Notes: generated by a model not told the origin, from the letters alone. Shown: positions 9,409-18,991, numbered from the stretch's first letter. The stretch: DNA of 64,000 bases from Nocardioides halotolerans DSM 19273 (GCF_000422805.1 NZ_AUGT01000009.1:382727-446726); one strand, 5' to 3'. A program made the numbers and translations.

Positions 9409-10068
9409 CTAGCCGACCTTGGTGATGAGCATGTTGGCACCGGCCAGCACCGCGCTGGGACCGGCAGCCCCGCCGCGCAGCCGGGCGCGGAGGGTGACGG
9501 TGGTCGCGGTGGCCAGGTTGATCTCCACGCTCGCACCCGTCTGGGCCGCGACTCCGCCGAGCGCGGCGGGCGGGACCTCACCGGAGAAGATCGAGGAGCC
9601 CTGCGGCGTGCCGGCAGCGCTGAACACGCGGACCTCGCCGTACTGACCGGTGCTCGCACCGACGGCGTAGAAGACCGCAGTGCCGGCGACGATGTAGCGG
9701 CCAGCGGGGAGATCGGCGCTGATGAGCCCGACGCCCTTGTCGGCGGTGAAGACGCTGGAGAGCTCGACGGGCACCGGGACGAGCCCGGTCGTCGGGTCGG
9801 CGCCAGGGGTGCTTGCGCTCGTGGTGACGTTGGCGACGATGGCCTGACCGGGGGTGCCGGCCGGACCGGGCTCGCCCTTGAGCCGCTGCACGGCGCTCGG
9901 CTTGATGTCCTTGATCTTGATGGTCCCGTCCTGGATGTGCTTGGAGCGGACCTCCCCCTTGGCGATCCGCTGCCCGACCTCTGCCGCGACGGCGGTCGTG
10001 CCGGCCAGGCCGGCTCCGCTGAGCAGCAGCGCGCCGGTGACGAGTCCTGCGATGGCGATCTTCTTCAT
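9409..10068 (-). CDS. Secreted protein with a short collagen-like segment
   Basis: A 219-residue exported protein: signal peptide MKKIAIAGLVTGALLLSGAGLAGTTAVAA, a conserved-looking region (VGQRIAKGEVRSKHIQDGTIKIKDIKPSAVQ), one collagen-like patch (GEPGPAGTPGQ) and a beta-rich C-terminal domain that may form a jelly-roll. The start at 10068 gives a clean signal peptide; the frame upstream is open but not coding-like. Many actinobacteria encode such exported proteins of unknown role; another exported small protein at 29032-29685 has a similar plan but is not clearly related. It is transcribed towards malQ and divergent from the DUF2510 gene. Confidence 0.8.
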   Translation of the reverse strand: MKKIAIAGLVTGALLLSGAGLAGTTAVAAEVGQRIAKGEVRSKHIQDGTIKIKDIKPSAVQRLKGEPGPAGTPGQAIVANVTTSASTPGADPTTGLVPVPVELSSVFTADKGVGLISADLPAGRYIVAGTAVFYAVGASTGQYGEVRVFSAAGTPQGSSIFSGEVPPAALGGVAAQTGASVEINLATATTVTLRARLRGGAAGPSAVLAGANMLITKVG

Positions 10069-10257
10069 GTGGTGTCCCCATGTAGACGAAGCTCCGGCGC
10101 GGGGGCGCCAGGCCCAGCCATGCTCCGTCGGATCACCGGAGGGGTCAAATGTCCGCAGGGGTTCTGCCAGACGGCTGCTGACTCCGGTGCAGCCTCTGTG
10201 CCACGCTGCGCGTCGAACCGGGGACCTCGCCCAGCAACCTGCTCGAAAGGCACGCCG

Positions 10258-10956
10258 ATGACGCAGACGCCCAACCCGCCCGCCGGCTGGTACCCGCAGG
10301 GCGACCAGGAGCGCTGGTGGGACGGCACCGCGTGGAGCGACAACTTCCGCCCGCTCGGCTCGGAGCAGACGCCGCAGCCCGGCCAGCCGGTGATGACCGC
10401 GGGCTACGCCCACACCCTCCAGCAGCCCGCGTACGGCCAGCCCGCCTACGGCCAGCCGGCGTACCCGCAGCCGTACCTGACCCAGCCGGTCAAGCAGAGC
10501 CACACGGCCCGCAACATCCTGATCGTCTTCGCGGTGCTGTTCCTGGTCTTCGTGGGCGGCTGCATCGCGGTCGTCGCCGTCGTCGGCAAGAAGGCCAACG
10601 ACGCGCTCAACGACGACTCCATCGGCGGGCCCAACAACCCGCTGAAGATCACCGAGGGCCAGGCGTTCGAGGTCGACGGGTTCGAGTACGCCGACGGGTG
10701 GTCGATCGTGGGCGAGCCGGTCAGCCAGACCTGGCACGTCGACGAGCTCAAGGTCACCAACCACCGCGGCAAGGCGGACCGCCTGCTGGCCGAGATGAAG
10801 CTCTACCAGGGCACCGAGATCGTCGCGACCGCCGAGTGCTACACCGGCAACGGGATCGACAAGATCCCCGAGGACACCACGGTGACCGTCCAGTGCACCT
10901 CGGCGGAGCCGCTGCCCGACGCCTACGACAAGATCACGATCAACGACGCCTTCTAG
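10258..10956 (+). CDS. DUF2510 domain-containing membrane protein
   Basis: A 232-residue protein starting with a DUF2510 module (PPAGWYPQGDQERWWDGTAWSD, about 7-28), then a Gln/Pro/Tyr-rich repeat linker with several AYGQP-like units (about 50-77), one transmembrane helix (about 85-110), and an extracytoplasmic domain with a single pair of cysteines near 199 and 213 that could form a disulfide. The WW-like DUF2510 module is common at the cytoplasmic end of actinobacterial membrane proteins. The ATG at 10258 has GAAAGG about 9 bases upstream. No enzymatic motif is seen. Confidence 0.85.
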   Translation: MTQTPNPPAGWYPQGDQERWWDGTAWSDNFRPLGSEQTPQPGQPVMTAGYAHTLQQPAYGQPAYGQPAYPQPYLTQPVKQSHTARNILIVFAVLFLVFVGGCIAVVAVVGKKANDALNDDSIGGPNNPLKITEGQAFEVDGFEYADGWSIVGEPVSQTWHVDELKVTNHRGKADRLLAEMKLYQGTEIVATAECYTGNGIDKIPEDTTVTVQCTSAEPLPDAYDKITINDAF

Positions 10957-10968
10957 CGTCGTCGCGAC

Positions 10969-11598
10969 TCAGCGGAGTCCGCGCGCCGGTCGCGGTGACC
11001 AGTCGCGGTGCAGGGCCAGCGCCCGCCAGGTGAAGCAGACGGCGATCCCGGGCAGCAGCACGGCCGCGGTCGACCACTCCTCGCCCTGGGCGAACGCCGC
11101 CCAGGTCGCGCCGAGGAGCGCGGGCGTGGCGTACCAGCCGCCCTCGAGCACCACCGGCACCCGGTTGGCGAGGACGTCGCGCGCGATGCCGCCGCCGATG
11201 CCGGTGATCATGCCGAGGAGCGCGGCGGGGACGAGGTCGAGGCCGGCGTTCGCGGCCTTGAGCGCGCCGATCACGCAGAACAGCGCGAGCCCCGCGGCGT
11301 CGAGCGTCAGCACGAGCTGCTCCCACCGCGCCACCGCCGGGTGGAAGAAGAACGTCGCTACGCCACCGAGCGCCGCCGCCACGAGGTAGCGCCACTCGAC
11401 CAGCCCCGGCGGAGGGACGTCGCCGAGCAGGACGTCGCGCAGCAGCCCGCCGCCCAGGCCGGTCGCCCCGGCGAGCACCAGCGTGCCGAACAGGTCGAGC
11501 CGCGCCCGCACGGCGACGAGCGCGCCGGAGACCGCGAACACGAAGACCCCGGCGAGGTCGAACGCCGCGGGCACCGTGCCCAGGTCGAAGGTGCTCAT
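10969..11598 (-). CDS. Trimeric intracellular cation (TRIC) channel family protein
   Basis: A 209-residue integral membrane protein with about seven hydrophobic segments and the duplicated glycine signature of the UPF0126/TRIC family: ATGLGGGLLRDVLLG in the first half and ITGIGGGIARDVLAN in the second. Prokaryotic TRIC proteins form potassium-permeable homotrimers; the physiological role is unclear. The ATG at 11598 (MSTFDLG) was chosen over the longer open frame, whose upstream part overlaps pdxY. It begins 5 bases after the pdxY stop, so the two are probably one transcript. Confidence 0.9.
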   Translation of the reverse strand: MSTFDLGTVPAAFDLAGVFVFAVSGALVAVRARLDLFGTLVLAGATGLGGGLLRDVLLGDVPPPGLVEWRYLVAAALGGVATFFFHPAVARWEQLVLTLDAAGLALFCVIGALKAANAGLDLVPAALLGMITGIGGGIARDVLANRVPVVLEGGWYATPALLGATWAAFAQGEEWSTAAVLLPGIAVCFTWRALALHRDWSPRPARGLR

Positions 11599-11603
11599 CG
11601 GGG

Positions 11604-12470
11604 TCAGCGCAGCCGGCGCGCGGTGAACGTCGCCGGCGGCGAGGCGATGGCGTCCTGGGCGGCCACGAGCCGGATCTCGCGGGTGCCGGCCGCGAGCGTC
11701 GCCTCGAGCACCGCGAAGACCGACGCCGTGGTCCGCTCGAGCGCCTGCGCGGGGGAGCCGGTCGTGGTCAGGTGGGCGAGGTAGAGGGCGGCCGTGACGT
11801 CGCCGCACCCGTTGGGCGCGATCGGCAGCAGGGGAGTCGTGACCGCCCAGGCCCCGGCGTCGGAGACCGCGACCACGTCGAGGGAGCCGTCCGCGACGTC
11901 CTGGTGCAGCACCGACGTCACGAGCACGTCGCGCGGTCCGCGGTCGCGCACGGTGTCGACCGCCGCGAGCACCTCGTCGAGGGTGGAGGTCGTCGTCCCG
12001 GCGAGGAAGTCGAGCTCGAAGTGGTTGGGTGTGAGGATGTCGGCCTGCGGCACGACCGTGTCACGGAGGTACTCCGGGATGCCGGGCCGCACGAACATGC
12101 CGCGCCCGACGTCGCCCATCACCGGGTCGCAGCAGTAGACGGCGTCAGGGTTGGCGGCTTTCACCGACGCCACGGCGTCGAGGATCACCGCACCGACCGC
12201 CGGGTCGCCCTGGTAGCCGGACAGCACCGCGTCGCACTCTGCCCACAGGTCCTGGCCGATCACGGCGCGGTCGCCGATGCCGGCGATGACCTCGCGCACG
12301 TCGGCCGGGTCGAGCAGCGGGCCGCGCCACGCGCCGTACCCGGTGTGGTTGGAGAAGTGCACGGTGAGCACCGGCCAGACCTCGTGCCCGAGCCGCTGCA
12401 GCGGGAAGACCGCCGCCGAGTTGCCCACGTGTCCGTAGGCCACGGACGACTGGATCGAGAGGATCTGCAC
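11604..12470 (-). CDS. pdxY: Pyridoxal kinase PdxY
   Basis: A 288-residue ribokinase-fold enzyme that phosphorylates pyridoxal in the vitamin B6 salvage pathway. It has the PdxY/PdxK hallmarks: N-terminal SIQSSVAYGHVGNSAAVFPLQ, the CDPVMGD loop, TPNHFEL, and the C-terminal anion hole with the catalytic Asp in APNGCGDVTAAL, where PdxY normally has GTGD; the NGCGD variant keeps the catalytic Asp. It precedes the TRIC gene by 5 bases and is divergent from the GMC oxidoreductase. Confidence 0.93.
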   Translation of the reverse strand: MQILSIQSSVAYGHVGNSAAVFPLQRLGHEVWPVLTVHFSNHTGYGAWRGPLLDPADVREVIAGIGDRAVIGQDLWAECDAVLSGYQGDPAVGAVILDAVASVKAANPDAVYCCDPVMGDVGRGMFVRPGIPEYLRDTVVPQADILTPNHFELDFLAGTTTSTLDEVLAAVDTVRDRGPRDVLVTSVLHQDVADGSLDVVAVSDAGAWAVTTPLLPIAPNGCGDVTAALYLAHLTTTGSPAQALERTTASVFAVLEATLAAGTREIRLVAAQDAIASPPATFTARRLR

Positions 12471-12505
12471 CTGGCCATGGTGTCAGTGGCGGGGCCGGCG
12501 TCGCT

Positions 12506-12566
12506 CGTCGAGATGCGGAAAGTGGCTGACTTCCGGCCCGGCCACAGCCCGTTGCCTCATCTCGGC
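12506..12566. repeat. Two-tier intergenic hairpin upstream of the GMC operon
   Basis: Outer imperfect arms around GAGATGCGG and CCTCATCTC, and an inner stem GTGGC/GCCAC, fold the pdxY-GMC divergent gap into a long hairpin. No U-tract and no match to the other palindrome families. It could be a chance structure in GC-rich DNA or a divergent terminator/insulator. Confidence 0.4.
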
Positions 12567-12571
12567 GGCCC

Positions 12572-12607
12572 TACCACCAGAAACTAGAACAGGTTACAGT
12601 TCCGCCC
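12572..12607 (+). promoter_or_regulatory. Leaderless promoter with KstR-type operator for the GMC/ALDH operon
   Basis: The site TAGAACAGGTTACA (12585-12598) fits TnnAACnnGTTnnA exactly and sits in a wider near-palindrome AACTAGAAC...GTT. The -10-like TACAGT (12595-12600) overlaps its right half and lies 7 bases before the ATG at 12608, with a weak TACCAC (12572-12577) at 17-base spacing. The layout mirrors the operator at 4581-4615. Confidence 0.72.
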
Positions 12608-14248
12608 ATGGTGAAGAAGGCGCCGTACGCCGACGAGGCGGACTACGTCGTGGTGGGCTCCGGCAGCTCGGGGGCGGCGATCGCGGGGCGGCTGGCGGAG
12701 TCCGGGGCCAGCGTGATCGTGGTCGAGGCGGGCAAGAGCGACGAGCAGTTCCTGGTGAAGAAGCCGGGGATGATCGGCCCGATGCACTCGGTCCCCGAGA
12801 TCAAGAAGCGCGTCGACTGGGGCTTCTACTCCGTGCCGCAGAAGCACCTGCTCGATCGCAAGATGCCGGTGCCGCGCGGCAAGGTGGTCGGCGGGTCGAG
12901 CTCGATCAACGGCATGGTCTACGTGCGAGGCAACCGCGCCAACTACGACTCCTGGGCCGCCGAGGGCAACACCGGCTGGGACGCCGACAGCGTCAACGCG
13001 GCGTACAAGCGGATGGAGGACTTCGAGGGCGGAGAGGACCAGTTCCGCGGCAAGGGCGGGCCGATCCACGTCACCATCAACAGCAGGCCCCAGCAGGGCT
13101 CGCTGGAGTTCCTCCAGGCGACCGCCGACGTGACCGGCTGCGAGATCCTCGACGACTACAACGGCGCCTCGCAGGAGGGCGTCGGCCGGATGCAGCAGAA
13201 CGCCGACCACGGGCTGCGCTACAGCGCCTCACGCGGCTACATCCACCACCTGGCGCCGAAGACCCTCCAGCTCCAGACCGAGACGCTGACGCGCAAGGTG
13301 ATCATCGAGCGCGGTCGCGCGGTCGGCATCGAGGTCCAGGACGTGTCCAAGAAGGGGCGCGGCGCCAGGCGCACGATCCGGGCCGGCAAGGAGGTCGTCC
13401 TCTCCGCGGGCTTCGTCGGGTCGGCACAGATCCTGATGCTCTCCGGGGTGGGCCACGCGCAGCACCTCAAGGACCACGGCATCGACGTCGTCGCGGACCT
13501 GCCGGTCGGCGACAATCTGCACGACCACATGTTCCACGCGCTGACCTTCCGCTCGACCGCCAGCAAGAACAAGGGGACCGCCCCCTACTTCATGCGCGGC
13601 ACCGCGACGGAGATCGTCCGGCCCGGCTCGACGTTCATGGCCAACTCGGTCTTCGAGGTGCTCGCCTTCCTCAAGACCTCGCAGGCCGGCTCGATCCCGG
13701 ACCTCCAGCTGCACCTGCTGCCGTGGTCCTACGTCTCGCCCAACCAGGACGAGCCCATCCGCCACGACGTGGACAAGCACCCGGCACTCACCGTCCTCAG
13801 CACCCTGATCTATCCCAAGAGCCGCGGCACGCTGCGGCTGGCATCCAGCGATCCGACCGCGGCCCCCCTGATCGACTTCCAGTACCTCGCCGACCCCAGC
13901 GACCTCGAGGTGCTCGCCGAGGGCTCGGAGATGGTGCGCGAGATCTTCGCCGGCTCCGCGATCGCGGGCTCGATCGTCGACGAGCTGCACCCGGGCGCGG
14001 AGCTCCGGGGACAGGCGCTGCGCGACGCGATCCTCAACCGCGCCACGTCGGTCTACCACGGCGTCGGCACCTGCCGGATGGGCGTCGACGAGCTCGCGGT
14101 CGTCGGCCCCGACCTGCGCGTGCGCGGCGTCGAGGGGCTGCGCGTCTGCGACGCCTCGATCATGCCGTCGATCACCGGCGGCAACACCAACGCGCCGGCG
14201 ATCATGATCGGCGAGCGGGGCGCGGACCTCGTGCTCGGAAGGGGATGA
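12608..14248 (+). CDS. GMC-family FAD-dependent oxidoreductase (choline dehydrogenase-like)
   Basis: A 546-residue glucose-methanol-choline oxidoreductase. The FAD-binding VVGSGSSGAAIAGRL (about 16-30) with a following acidic residue (VVEAG), the GMC signature GGSSSINGMVYVRGN (about 97-111), catalytic His484 in YHGVGTCRMG, and a second polar pair in GGNTNAPA are all present. Such enzymes oxidise alcohols to aldehydes (choline, long-chain or sterol-derived alcohols). It is followed after 4 bases by an aldehyde dehydrogenase, so the pair forms an alcohol-to-acid module. The KstR-type operator hints at a lipid or steroid side-chain alcohol as substrate; this is inference. Confidence 0.93.
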   Translation: MVKKAPYADEADYVVVGSGSSGAAIAGRLAESGASVIVVEAGKSDEQFLVKKPGMIGPMHSVPEIKKRVDWGFYSVPQKHLLDRKMPVPRGKVVGGSSSINGMVYVRGNRANYDSWAAEGNTGWDADSVNAAYKRMEDFEGGEDQFRGKGGPIHVTINSRPQQGSLEFLQATADVTGCEILDDYNGASQEGVGRMQQNADHGLRYSASRGYIHHLAPKTLQLQTETLTRKVIIERGRAVGIEVQDVSKKGRGARRTIRAGKEVVLSAGFVGSAQILMLSGVGHAQHLKDHGIDVVADLPVGDNLHDHMFHALTFRSTASKNKGTAPYFMRGTATEIVRPGSTFMANSVFEVLAFLKTSQAGSIPDLQLHLLPWSYVSPNQDEPIRHDVDKHPALTVLSTLIYPKSRGTLRLASSDPTAAPLIDFQYLADPSDLEVLAEGSEMVREIFAGSAIAGSIVDELHPGAELRGQALRDAILNRATSVYHGVGTCRMGVDELAVVGPDLRVRGVEGLRVCDASIMPSITGGNTNAPAIMIGERGADLVLGRG

Positions 14249-14252
14249 CCCG

Positions 14253-15812
14253 ATGGCTCTTCAGCGACCCGCGTCGCTCACCGACGCGTTCCTCGACAAG
14301 CTCGTCTCGCGCGTGCCGTCGACCAGCGGCGGCAGCTGGAAGCTCACCGAGGTCTACACCGGCGACCTCCTCGTCGAGCTGCCGCAGTCGACGCCGGAGG
14401 ACGTCGCGGCGGCGTACGCCACGGCCCGCGAGGTCCAGAAGGAGTGGGCGGCCCGGCCGCTGCGCGAGCGGCTGGCGGTCTTCGAGCGCGCCCACGCGCT
14501 CTTCATCGACAAGGCGCAGACGACGACCGACCTGATCCAGGCCGAGTCGGGCAAGAACCGCCGGATGGCGATCGAGGAGACCTGCGACCCGGTGATGGTG
14601 ATGAGCCACTACCTCAAGCGGGCGCCCAAGCTGCTCAAGCCGGTCAAGCGCGGCGGCCCGGTGCCGCTGCTGTCGACGTCCACGGAGATCCGGCTGCCCA
14701 AGGGGATCATCGGGATCATCGCGCCGTGGAACTTCCCGTTCGCGACCGGCATCTCCGACTCGATCTCGGCGCTGATGGCCGGCAACGGCATCGTGCTCAA
14801 GCCGGACAACAAGACCGCGCTGTCGCCGCTCTACGGCGTGCAGCTGCTCGAGGAGGCCGGGTTGCCGCGCGGGCTGTTCCAGGTCGTGTGCGGTGAGGGC
14901 CCGGACGTCGGCCCCGCGCTCATCGACCACGCCAACTACGTGATGTTCACCGGGTCGACCGCGACCGGCCGCGTGATCGGCGAGCGCGCGGGCCGCAACC
15001 TGATCGGCTGCTGCCTCGAGCTCGGCGGCAAGAACCCCATGATCGTGCTCGAGGACGCGAACCTCGACGAGGTCGTCCAGGGTGCGATGTTCGGGGCGTT
15101 CGGCAACACCGGCCAGATCTGCATGCACATCGAGCGGATGTACCTCCCCGCGTCGAGGTACGACGAGATCCGCTCGCGCCTCGTCGCCGCGACCGAGGCA
15201 CTGACCCTCGGCGCGTCGTACGACTTCGGGCCCGACGTCGGTTCGCTCGTCTCGCCCGACCACATGGAGCGGGTGAAGTCGCACGTCGAGGACGCCGTCG
15301 CCAAGGGCGCCACCGTGCTGACCGGCGGCCGCGCACGTCCCGACCTCGGGCCGGCGTTCTTCGAGCCGACGATCCTCGAGGGCGTCACCAAGGACATGGT
15401 CGCCGGGGTGACCGAGACCTTCGGCCCAGTCGTCGCGCTGCACAAGTACTCCACCGTCGACGAGGCGGTCGCGCTCGCCAACGACACCGACTACGGGCTC
15501 AACGCCTCGGTGTGGGGCGGCGACGTCGACGCCGCCTGCGCGGTCGGCCGCCGCATCGAGTCGGGCAACGTCAACGTCAACGACATCCTCGCGACGGCGT
15601 TCGCCTCCAAGGGGACGCCGTCCGGTGGCGTGAAGCAGTCGGGCGTCGGTGCGCGCCACGGCGACCAGGGGCTGCTGAAGTACACCGACGTCCAGAACCT
15701 CGCCGTGCTCAAGAAGCAGGTGATGGGTGCCAGGCCGGGCCAGGACTACGACAAGTACGTCAAGGGCATGCTCTCCGGCCTCAAGCTGATGCGGAAGACG
15801 CGCCTGCGCTGA
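14253..15812 (+). CDS. Aldehyde dehydrogenase, succinate-semialdehyde dehydrogenase-like
   Basis: A 519-residue NAD(P)-dependent aldehyde dehydrogenase. Cofactor-binding segment IIAPWNFPFATGISDSI, FTGSTATGR, catalytic general base E256 in LELGGK and nucleophile C290 in GNTGQIC are intact, as is the C-terminal ETFGPVVALH. It resembles the GabD2-type succinic-semialdehyde dehydrogenases of mycobacteria more than betaine-aldehyde dehydrogenases. Starting 4 bases after the GMC gene, it would oxidise the aldehyde that enzyme makes. No terminator is seen before the convergent dioxygenase gene. Confidence 0.92.
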   Translation: MALQRPASLTDAFLDKLVSRVPSTSGGSWKLTEVYTGDLLVELPQSTPEDVAAAYATAREVQKEWAARPLRERLAVFERAHALFIDKAQTTTDLIQAESGKNRRMAIEETCDPVMVMSHYLKRAPKLLKPVKRGGPVPLLSTSTEIRLPKGIIGIIAPWNFPFATGISDSISALMAGNGIVLKPDNKTALSPLYGVQLLEEAGLPRGLFQVVCGEGPDVGPALIDHANYVMFTGSTATGRVIGERAGRNLIGCCLELGGKNPMIVLEDANLDEVVQGAMFGAFGNTGQICMHIERMYLPASRYDEIRSRLVAATEALTLGASYDFGPDVGSLVSPDHMERVKSHVEDAVAKGATVLTGGRARPDLGPAFFEPTILEGVTKDMVAGVTETFGPVVALHKYSTVDEAVALANDTDYGLNASVWGGDVDAACAVGRRIESGNVNVNDILATAFASKGTPSGGVKQSGVGARHGDQGLLKYTDVQNLAVLKKQVMGARPGQDYDKYVKGMLSGLKLMRKTRLR

Positions 15813-15843
15813 GCGGCCACCTCTCGGGCAGCCCCTCCAGACG

Positions 15844-16617
15844 TCAGGCGACCTGCAGGCTCCGCTTCGACAACCCCATCCAGAAGCCGTCGATGACCTG
15901 CTCGCCGGGAGCCTCCGGGTCGGTGGCCGCGCCGAGGGTGACGAAGAGCGGCGTGTAGTGCTCGACGGTCGGGTGGGCGTAGGGCATGCCGGGCGCCTGG
16001 GACTGGTACGCCGCGAGCGCGTCCACGTCACCGCGGGCCAGGGCCTCGCCGGCCCAGGCGTCGAAGTCGGTCGACCAGCCGGGGGCCTCGGCCTCGATAC
16101 GGAACTCCTTGAGGAACGGCAGGCCGTGCGTGAGGAAGCCGGAGCCCATGATCAGCACGCCCTCGTCGCGCAGAGGACGGAGCCGCTCGCCGAGGGCGAG
16201 GAGGCGCACCGGGTCGTGGGTCGGCAGCGAGAGCTGCAGGACCGGGATGTCGGCCTCGGGGTACATGATCCGCAGCGGCACCCACGCGCCGTGGTCCAGG
16301 CCGCGGCTGGCGTGCTGGTGCACCGGCTCGGTGCTCGGCATCATCGCCGCGACCCGCTGCGCGAGGTCGGTGGCCGACGGGGTCTCGTAGGTCATCCGGT
16401 AGTACTTCGCGTCGAAGCCGCCGAAGTCGTAGACCAGCGGCGCCCGGTCGGCGCTGAGCATCACCGGCGCGGACTCCCAGTGCGCGCTCACGATCAGGAT
16501 CGCCCGGGGTCGCGGCAGGTCCCGCGCCCACGCGGCGAGCTGGCCCGACCACACGGGGTCGTCGAGCAGCGGCGGGGCGCCGTGACCGATGTAGAGGGCG
16601 GGCATCCGGGAGTCCAT
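15844..16617 (-). CDS. DODA-type extradiol aromatic ring-opening dioxygenase (YgiD-like)
   Basis: A 257-residue LigB/DODA-family enzyme related to 4,5-DOPA extradiol dioxygenase. Expected metal ligands are visible in IGHGAPP, the SAHWE segment, and GSGFLTHGLPF; LDHGAWVPL is the further family motif. Bacterial homologues such as YgiD are zinc enzymes opening catechol rings, but the native substrate is generally unknown. The ATG at 16617 is used; a second ATG four codons on is equally possible. Upstream, 16620-16655 is distinctly AT-richer than its surroundings and probably holds the promoter. Confidence 0.88.
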   Translation of the reverse strand: MDSRMPALYIGHGAPPLLDDPVWSGQLAAWARDLPRPRAILIVSAHWESAPVMLSADRAPLVYDFGGFDAKYYRMTYETPSATDLAQRVAAMMPSTEPVHQHASRGLDHGAWVPLRIMYPEADIPVLQLSLPTHDPVRLLALGERLRPLRDEGVLIMGSGFLTHGLPFLKEFRIEAEAPGWSTDFDAWAGEALARGDVDALAAYQSQAPGMPYAHPTVEHYTPLFVTLGAATDPEAPGEQVIDGFWMGLSKRSLQVA

Positions 16618-16663
16618 GACGACACCAATGGTTTCACATTCAACTTTATTCCGCCATGGGGTC

Positions 16664-16731
16664 GGGGTAGTCCGTGACGAACAGGCCCCTGGACCGGCGA
16701 GAACGGGGCCCGTTCGTCAGGGACTATCCCC
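16664..16731. repeat. Dispersed palindromic element, copy 2
   Basis: Arms GGGGTAGTCCGTGACGAAC (16664-16682) and the near-complement ending TATCCCC (16712-16731) differ by one mismatch and one indel. The inner loop has its own stem GGCCCC/GGGGCC. The right arm abuts the stop codon of ung. Same family as 4039-4105 and 41512-41585. Confidence 0.82.
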
Positions 16732-17421
16732 CTACGCCGGCAGCGTCCAGTCCACCGGCTCGGCGCCCTGCTCCTCGAGCAGCCGGTTGACCCGGGAGAA
16801 CGGCCGGGAGCCGAAGAAGCCGCGGCTCGCCGAGAGCGGTGAGGGGTGCACCGACTCGACCCACGGCACCGAGCCGAGCATCGGCTTCAGCGACTGGGCG
16901 TCGCGGCCCCAGAGGATCGCGACGCACGGGCCGCCGCGGTCGACCAGCGCGCTGATCGCCCGCTCGGTGACCTCCTCCCAGCCGCGGCCGCGGTGCGACG
17001 CGGACTCGCCGGGCCGCACGGTCAGCACCCGGTTGAGCAGCATCACGCCCTGGTCGGCCCAGCCGCTGAGGTCGCCGTGCCGCGGCGGCACGATGCCGAG
17101 GTCGTCGCGCAGCTCGACGTAGATGTTGACCAGGCTCCGCGGCAGCGGCCAGACGTGCCGCTCGACCGCGAAGCTCAGCCCGATCGGGTGCCCCGGCGTC
17201 GGGTACGGGTCCTGCCCGACCACGAGCACGCGTACGTCGGCCAGCGGACGCCGGAACGCGTGGAACACGTGGTCGCCGGCCGGGAGGTAGCGGCGTCCGG
17301 CCGCGACCTCGGCGCGCAGGAACTCCCCCATCCGCGCGATCCGGTCGTCCACCGGCGCGAGCGCCTCGCCCCAGTCCGGCGCCATCAGCCCCTTGTCGAC
17401 GAGCCCGGCCAGCGCTGACAC
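16732..17421 (-). CDS. ung: Uracil-DNA glycosylase, family 1
   Basis: A 229-residue base-excision-repair enzyme that removes uracil from DNA. The water-activating motif GQDPYP (Asp71), the uracil-binding strand near [10 protein letters not shown], and the minor-groove intercalation loop HPSPLSA (His192) identify family 1 UDG. The GTG at 17421 gives the family's usual length; the open frame upstream reads into the MAO gene's 3' region and lacks coding sense. A dispersed palindrome starts right at its stop codon. Confidence 0.95.
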   Translation of the reverse strand: MSALAGLVDKGLMAPDWGEALAPVDDRIARMGEFLRAEVAAGRRYLPAGDHVFHAFRRPLADVRVLVVGQDPYPTPGHPIGLSFAVERHVWPLPRSLVNIYVELRDDLGIVPPRHGDLSGWADQGVMLLNRVLTVRPGESASHRGRGWEEVTERAISALVDRGGPCVAILWGRDAQSLKPMLGSVPWVESVHPSPLSASRGFFGSRPFSRVNRLLEEQGAEPVDWTLPA

Positions 17422-17450
17422 GCGGGCCAACCTACCGAGGGCGGACGCGC

Positions 17451-18980
17451 TCAGCGACGCAGCTTCGCCAGCACCTCCGCGGCGGCCCGCTTGCCGGAGC
17501 TCACCGCGCCGTCCATGTAGCCCGACCAGTACGTCGCCGTCTCGGTGCCGGCCCAGTGCACGCGACCGAGGGGGCGGCGCACGGACGGGCCGTACGTCGC
17601 CAGCGCCCCCGGCGCGTGGATCGCCGTCGGCCCGCCGCGCGACCAGCGCTCGCGCGTCCAGTCGTGCTCCACGAAGTCGATCGGGTGCAGCGCCTGCGGG
17701 CCGAACATCTCGGCGAAGCCCTGGAGCACCGCGGACCGCCGCTGGTCGGCGGGCAGCGCGCCGTACGACCGCCACGTCGAGCCGCCGACGAAGGCGAGCA
17801 GCACGCCGGGGCCTCCGGACGGCGGCGTGTTGTCGAAGACCGCGCGGGCGGCGCCGTGGTCGGAGATGCCGAAGCCGTTGAGCCCCGCGGCCCGCCAGAA
17901 CGGCGTCTCGTAGACCGCGTCGCACTTCATCAGCTGGCCCATCCGCAGCGACGACAGCAGCGCGCGGCGGTCCGCAGGCAGGCCGGGGTGGAAGCCCACG
18001 TCGAGGACGGTCGGCGGCGGGGCGGCGACGATCACCCGCCTGGCGACGACGGTGCCGCGCCCGGTGCGCACGTGCACCCGGTGGTGCTTCTGCACGATGC
18101 GGCGCACGGGCGCGTGCAGCGCGACCGCGTCACCGAGCGAGCGGGCCAGCTTGAGCGGCACCCGCTGGGACCCGCCGACGAAGCGCCGTTCCTGGGCGCC
18201 GCTGGCCGTGTCGGAGTTGCGGGAGAAGGTGCCCTTGTGGGCCTCGTCGCCCGAGCACGCGACGTACCAGAGCGTGAAGAGGAACGACAGCTCGCTCGGG
18301 TCGGCGCCGAAGCCGGGCTGGGTCCAGCACGTGATGACGTTCTCGATGCCGGCCGGGTTGAGCGCGTTGGCGTGGATCCACTGGCTCAGCGTCATCGAGT
18401 CCCACTCCCGGGCCCGCGGGTGCGCCCAGGGCGCGGCCACGTCGATCTCGGCGGCGAAGCCGTCGATCTGCTGCAGCAGCAGCGCGGCGTCCGCGAGGAT
18501 CGTCGGGTCGGGCGGGACGGTGCCGGGGTACTCCAGCCGGCCGATCAGCGACGACAGGTAGACGCTGCTGCCGGTGTTGTACTCGGGGAACGTCGGTACG
18601 CCGAGCTCGTCGGCGAGCGCCGCGATGTGGTTCTGGGTCGGGCCGATGAACGCGCCGCCGGACTCGATGACCCCCGAGCCGTGGCTCGTGGTCAGCCGGT
18701 GGTTCAGCACCCGGCCGCCGACCCGCTTGCGCGCCTCGACGACGAGCACCGAGCGGCCCTTGCGCGCCACCTCACGGGCCGCGACCAGGCCGGAGATCCC
18801 GGCGCCCACCACGACCACGTCGACGGCCCTCGGGAGCGCGCCCTGACGAGTGCCGGCCACGACCGCGGCCTCCGACTCGCCGGTCAGCGCGCCGACCAGG
18901 CCTCCGGTGCCGACCAGCGCGGCGGAGGCACCGGCCACGACCGATCGCCGGGAGAGGGGGTGGGTCGGCGGTCGGCTCAC
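17451..18980 (-). CDS. Flavin monoamine oxidase family protein with a Tat-like signal
   Basis: A 509-residue FAD amine oxidase. The N-terminus has a twin-arginine pattern (SRRSVVAG, 10-17) and a hydrophobic stretch, predicting export in folded, FAD-loaded form. The dinucleotide-binding GAGISG (59-64), the [10 protein letters not shown] segment, and the C-terminal FAD-contact motif [18 protein letters not shown] are all present. Substrates of the family include primary amines and L-amino acids. Its ORF starts with ATG after a GGAGCCCCC Shine-Dalgarno-like stretch. It lies back to back with the CGNR-regulated dehydrogenase operon, so shared control is possible. Confidence 0.92.
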   Translation of the reverse strand: MSRPPTHPLSRRSVVAGASAALVGTGGLVGALTGESEAAVVAGTRQGALPRAVDVVVVGAGISGLVAAREVARKGRSVLVVEARKRVGGRVLNHRLTTSHGSGVIESGGAFIGPTQNHIAALADELGVPTFPEYNTGSSVYLSSLIGRLEYPGTVPPDPTILADAALLLQQIDGFAAEIDVAAPWAHPRAREWDSMTLSQWIHANALNPAGIENVITCWTQPGFGADPSELSFLFTLWYVACSGDEAHKGTFSRNSDTASGAQERRFVGGSQRVPLKLARSLGDAVALHAPVRRIVQKHHRVHVRTGRGTVVARRVIVAAPPPTVLDVGFHPGLPADRRALLSSLRMGQLMKCDAVYETPFWRAAGLNGFGISDHGAARAVFDNTPPSGGPGVLLAFVGGSTWRSYGALPADQRRSAVLQGFAEMFGPQALHPIDFVEHDWTRERWSRGGPTAIHAPGALATYGPSVRRPLGRVHWAGTETATYWSGYMDGAVSSGKRAAAEVLAKLRR

Positions 18981-18991
18981 GGGGGCTCCTG

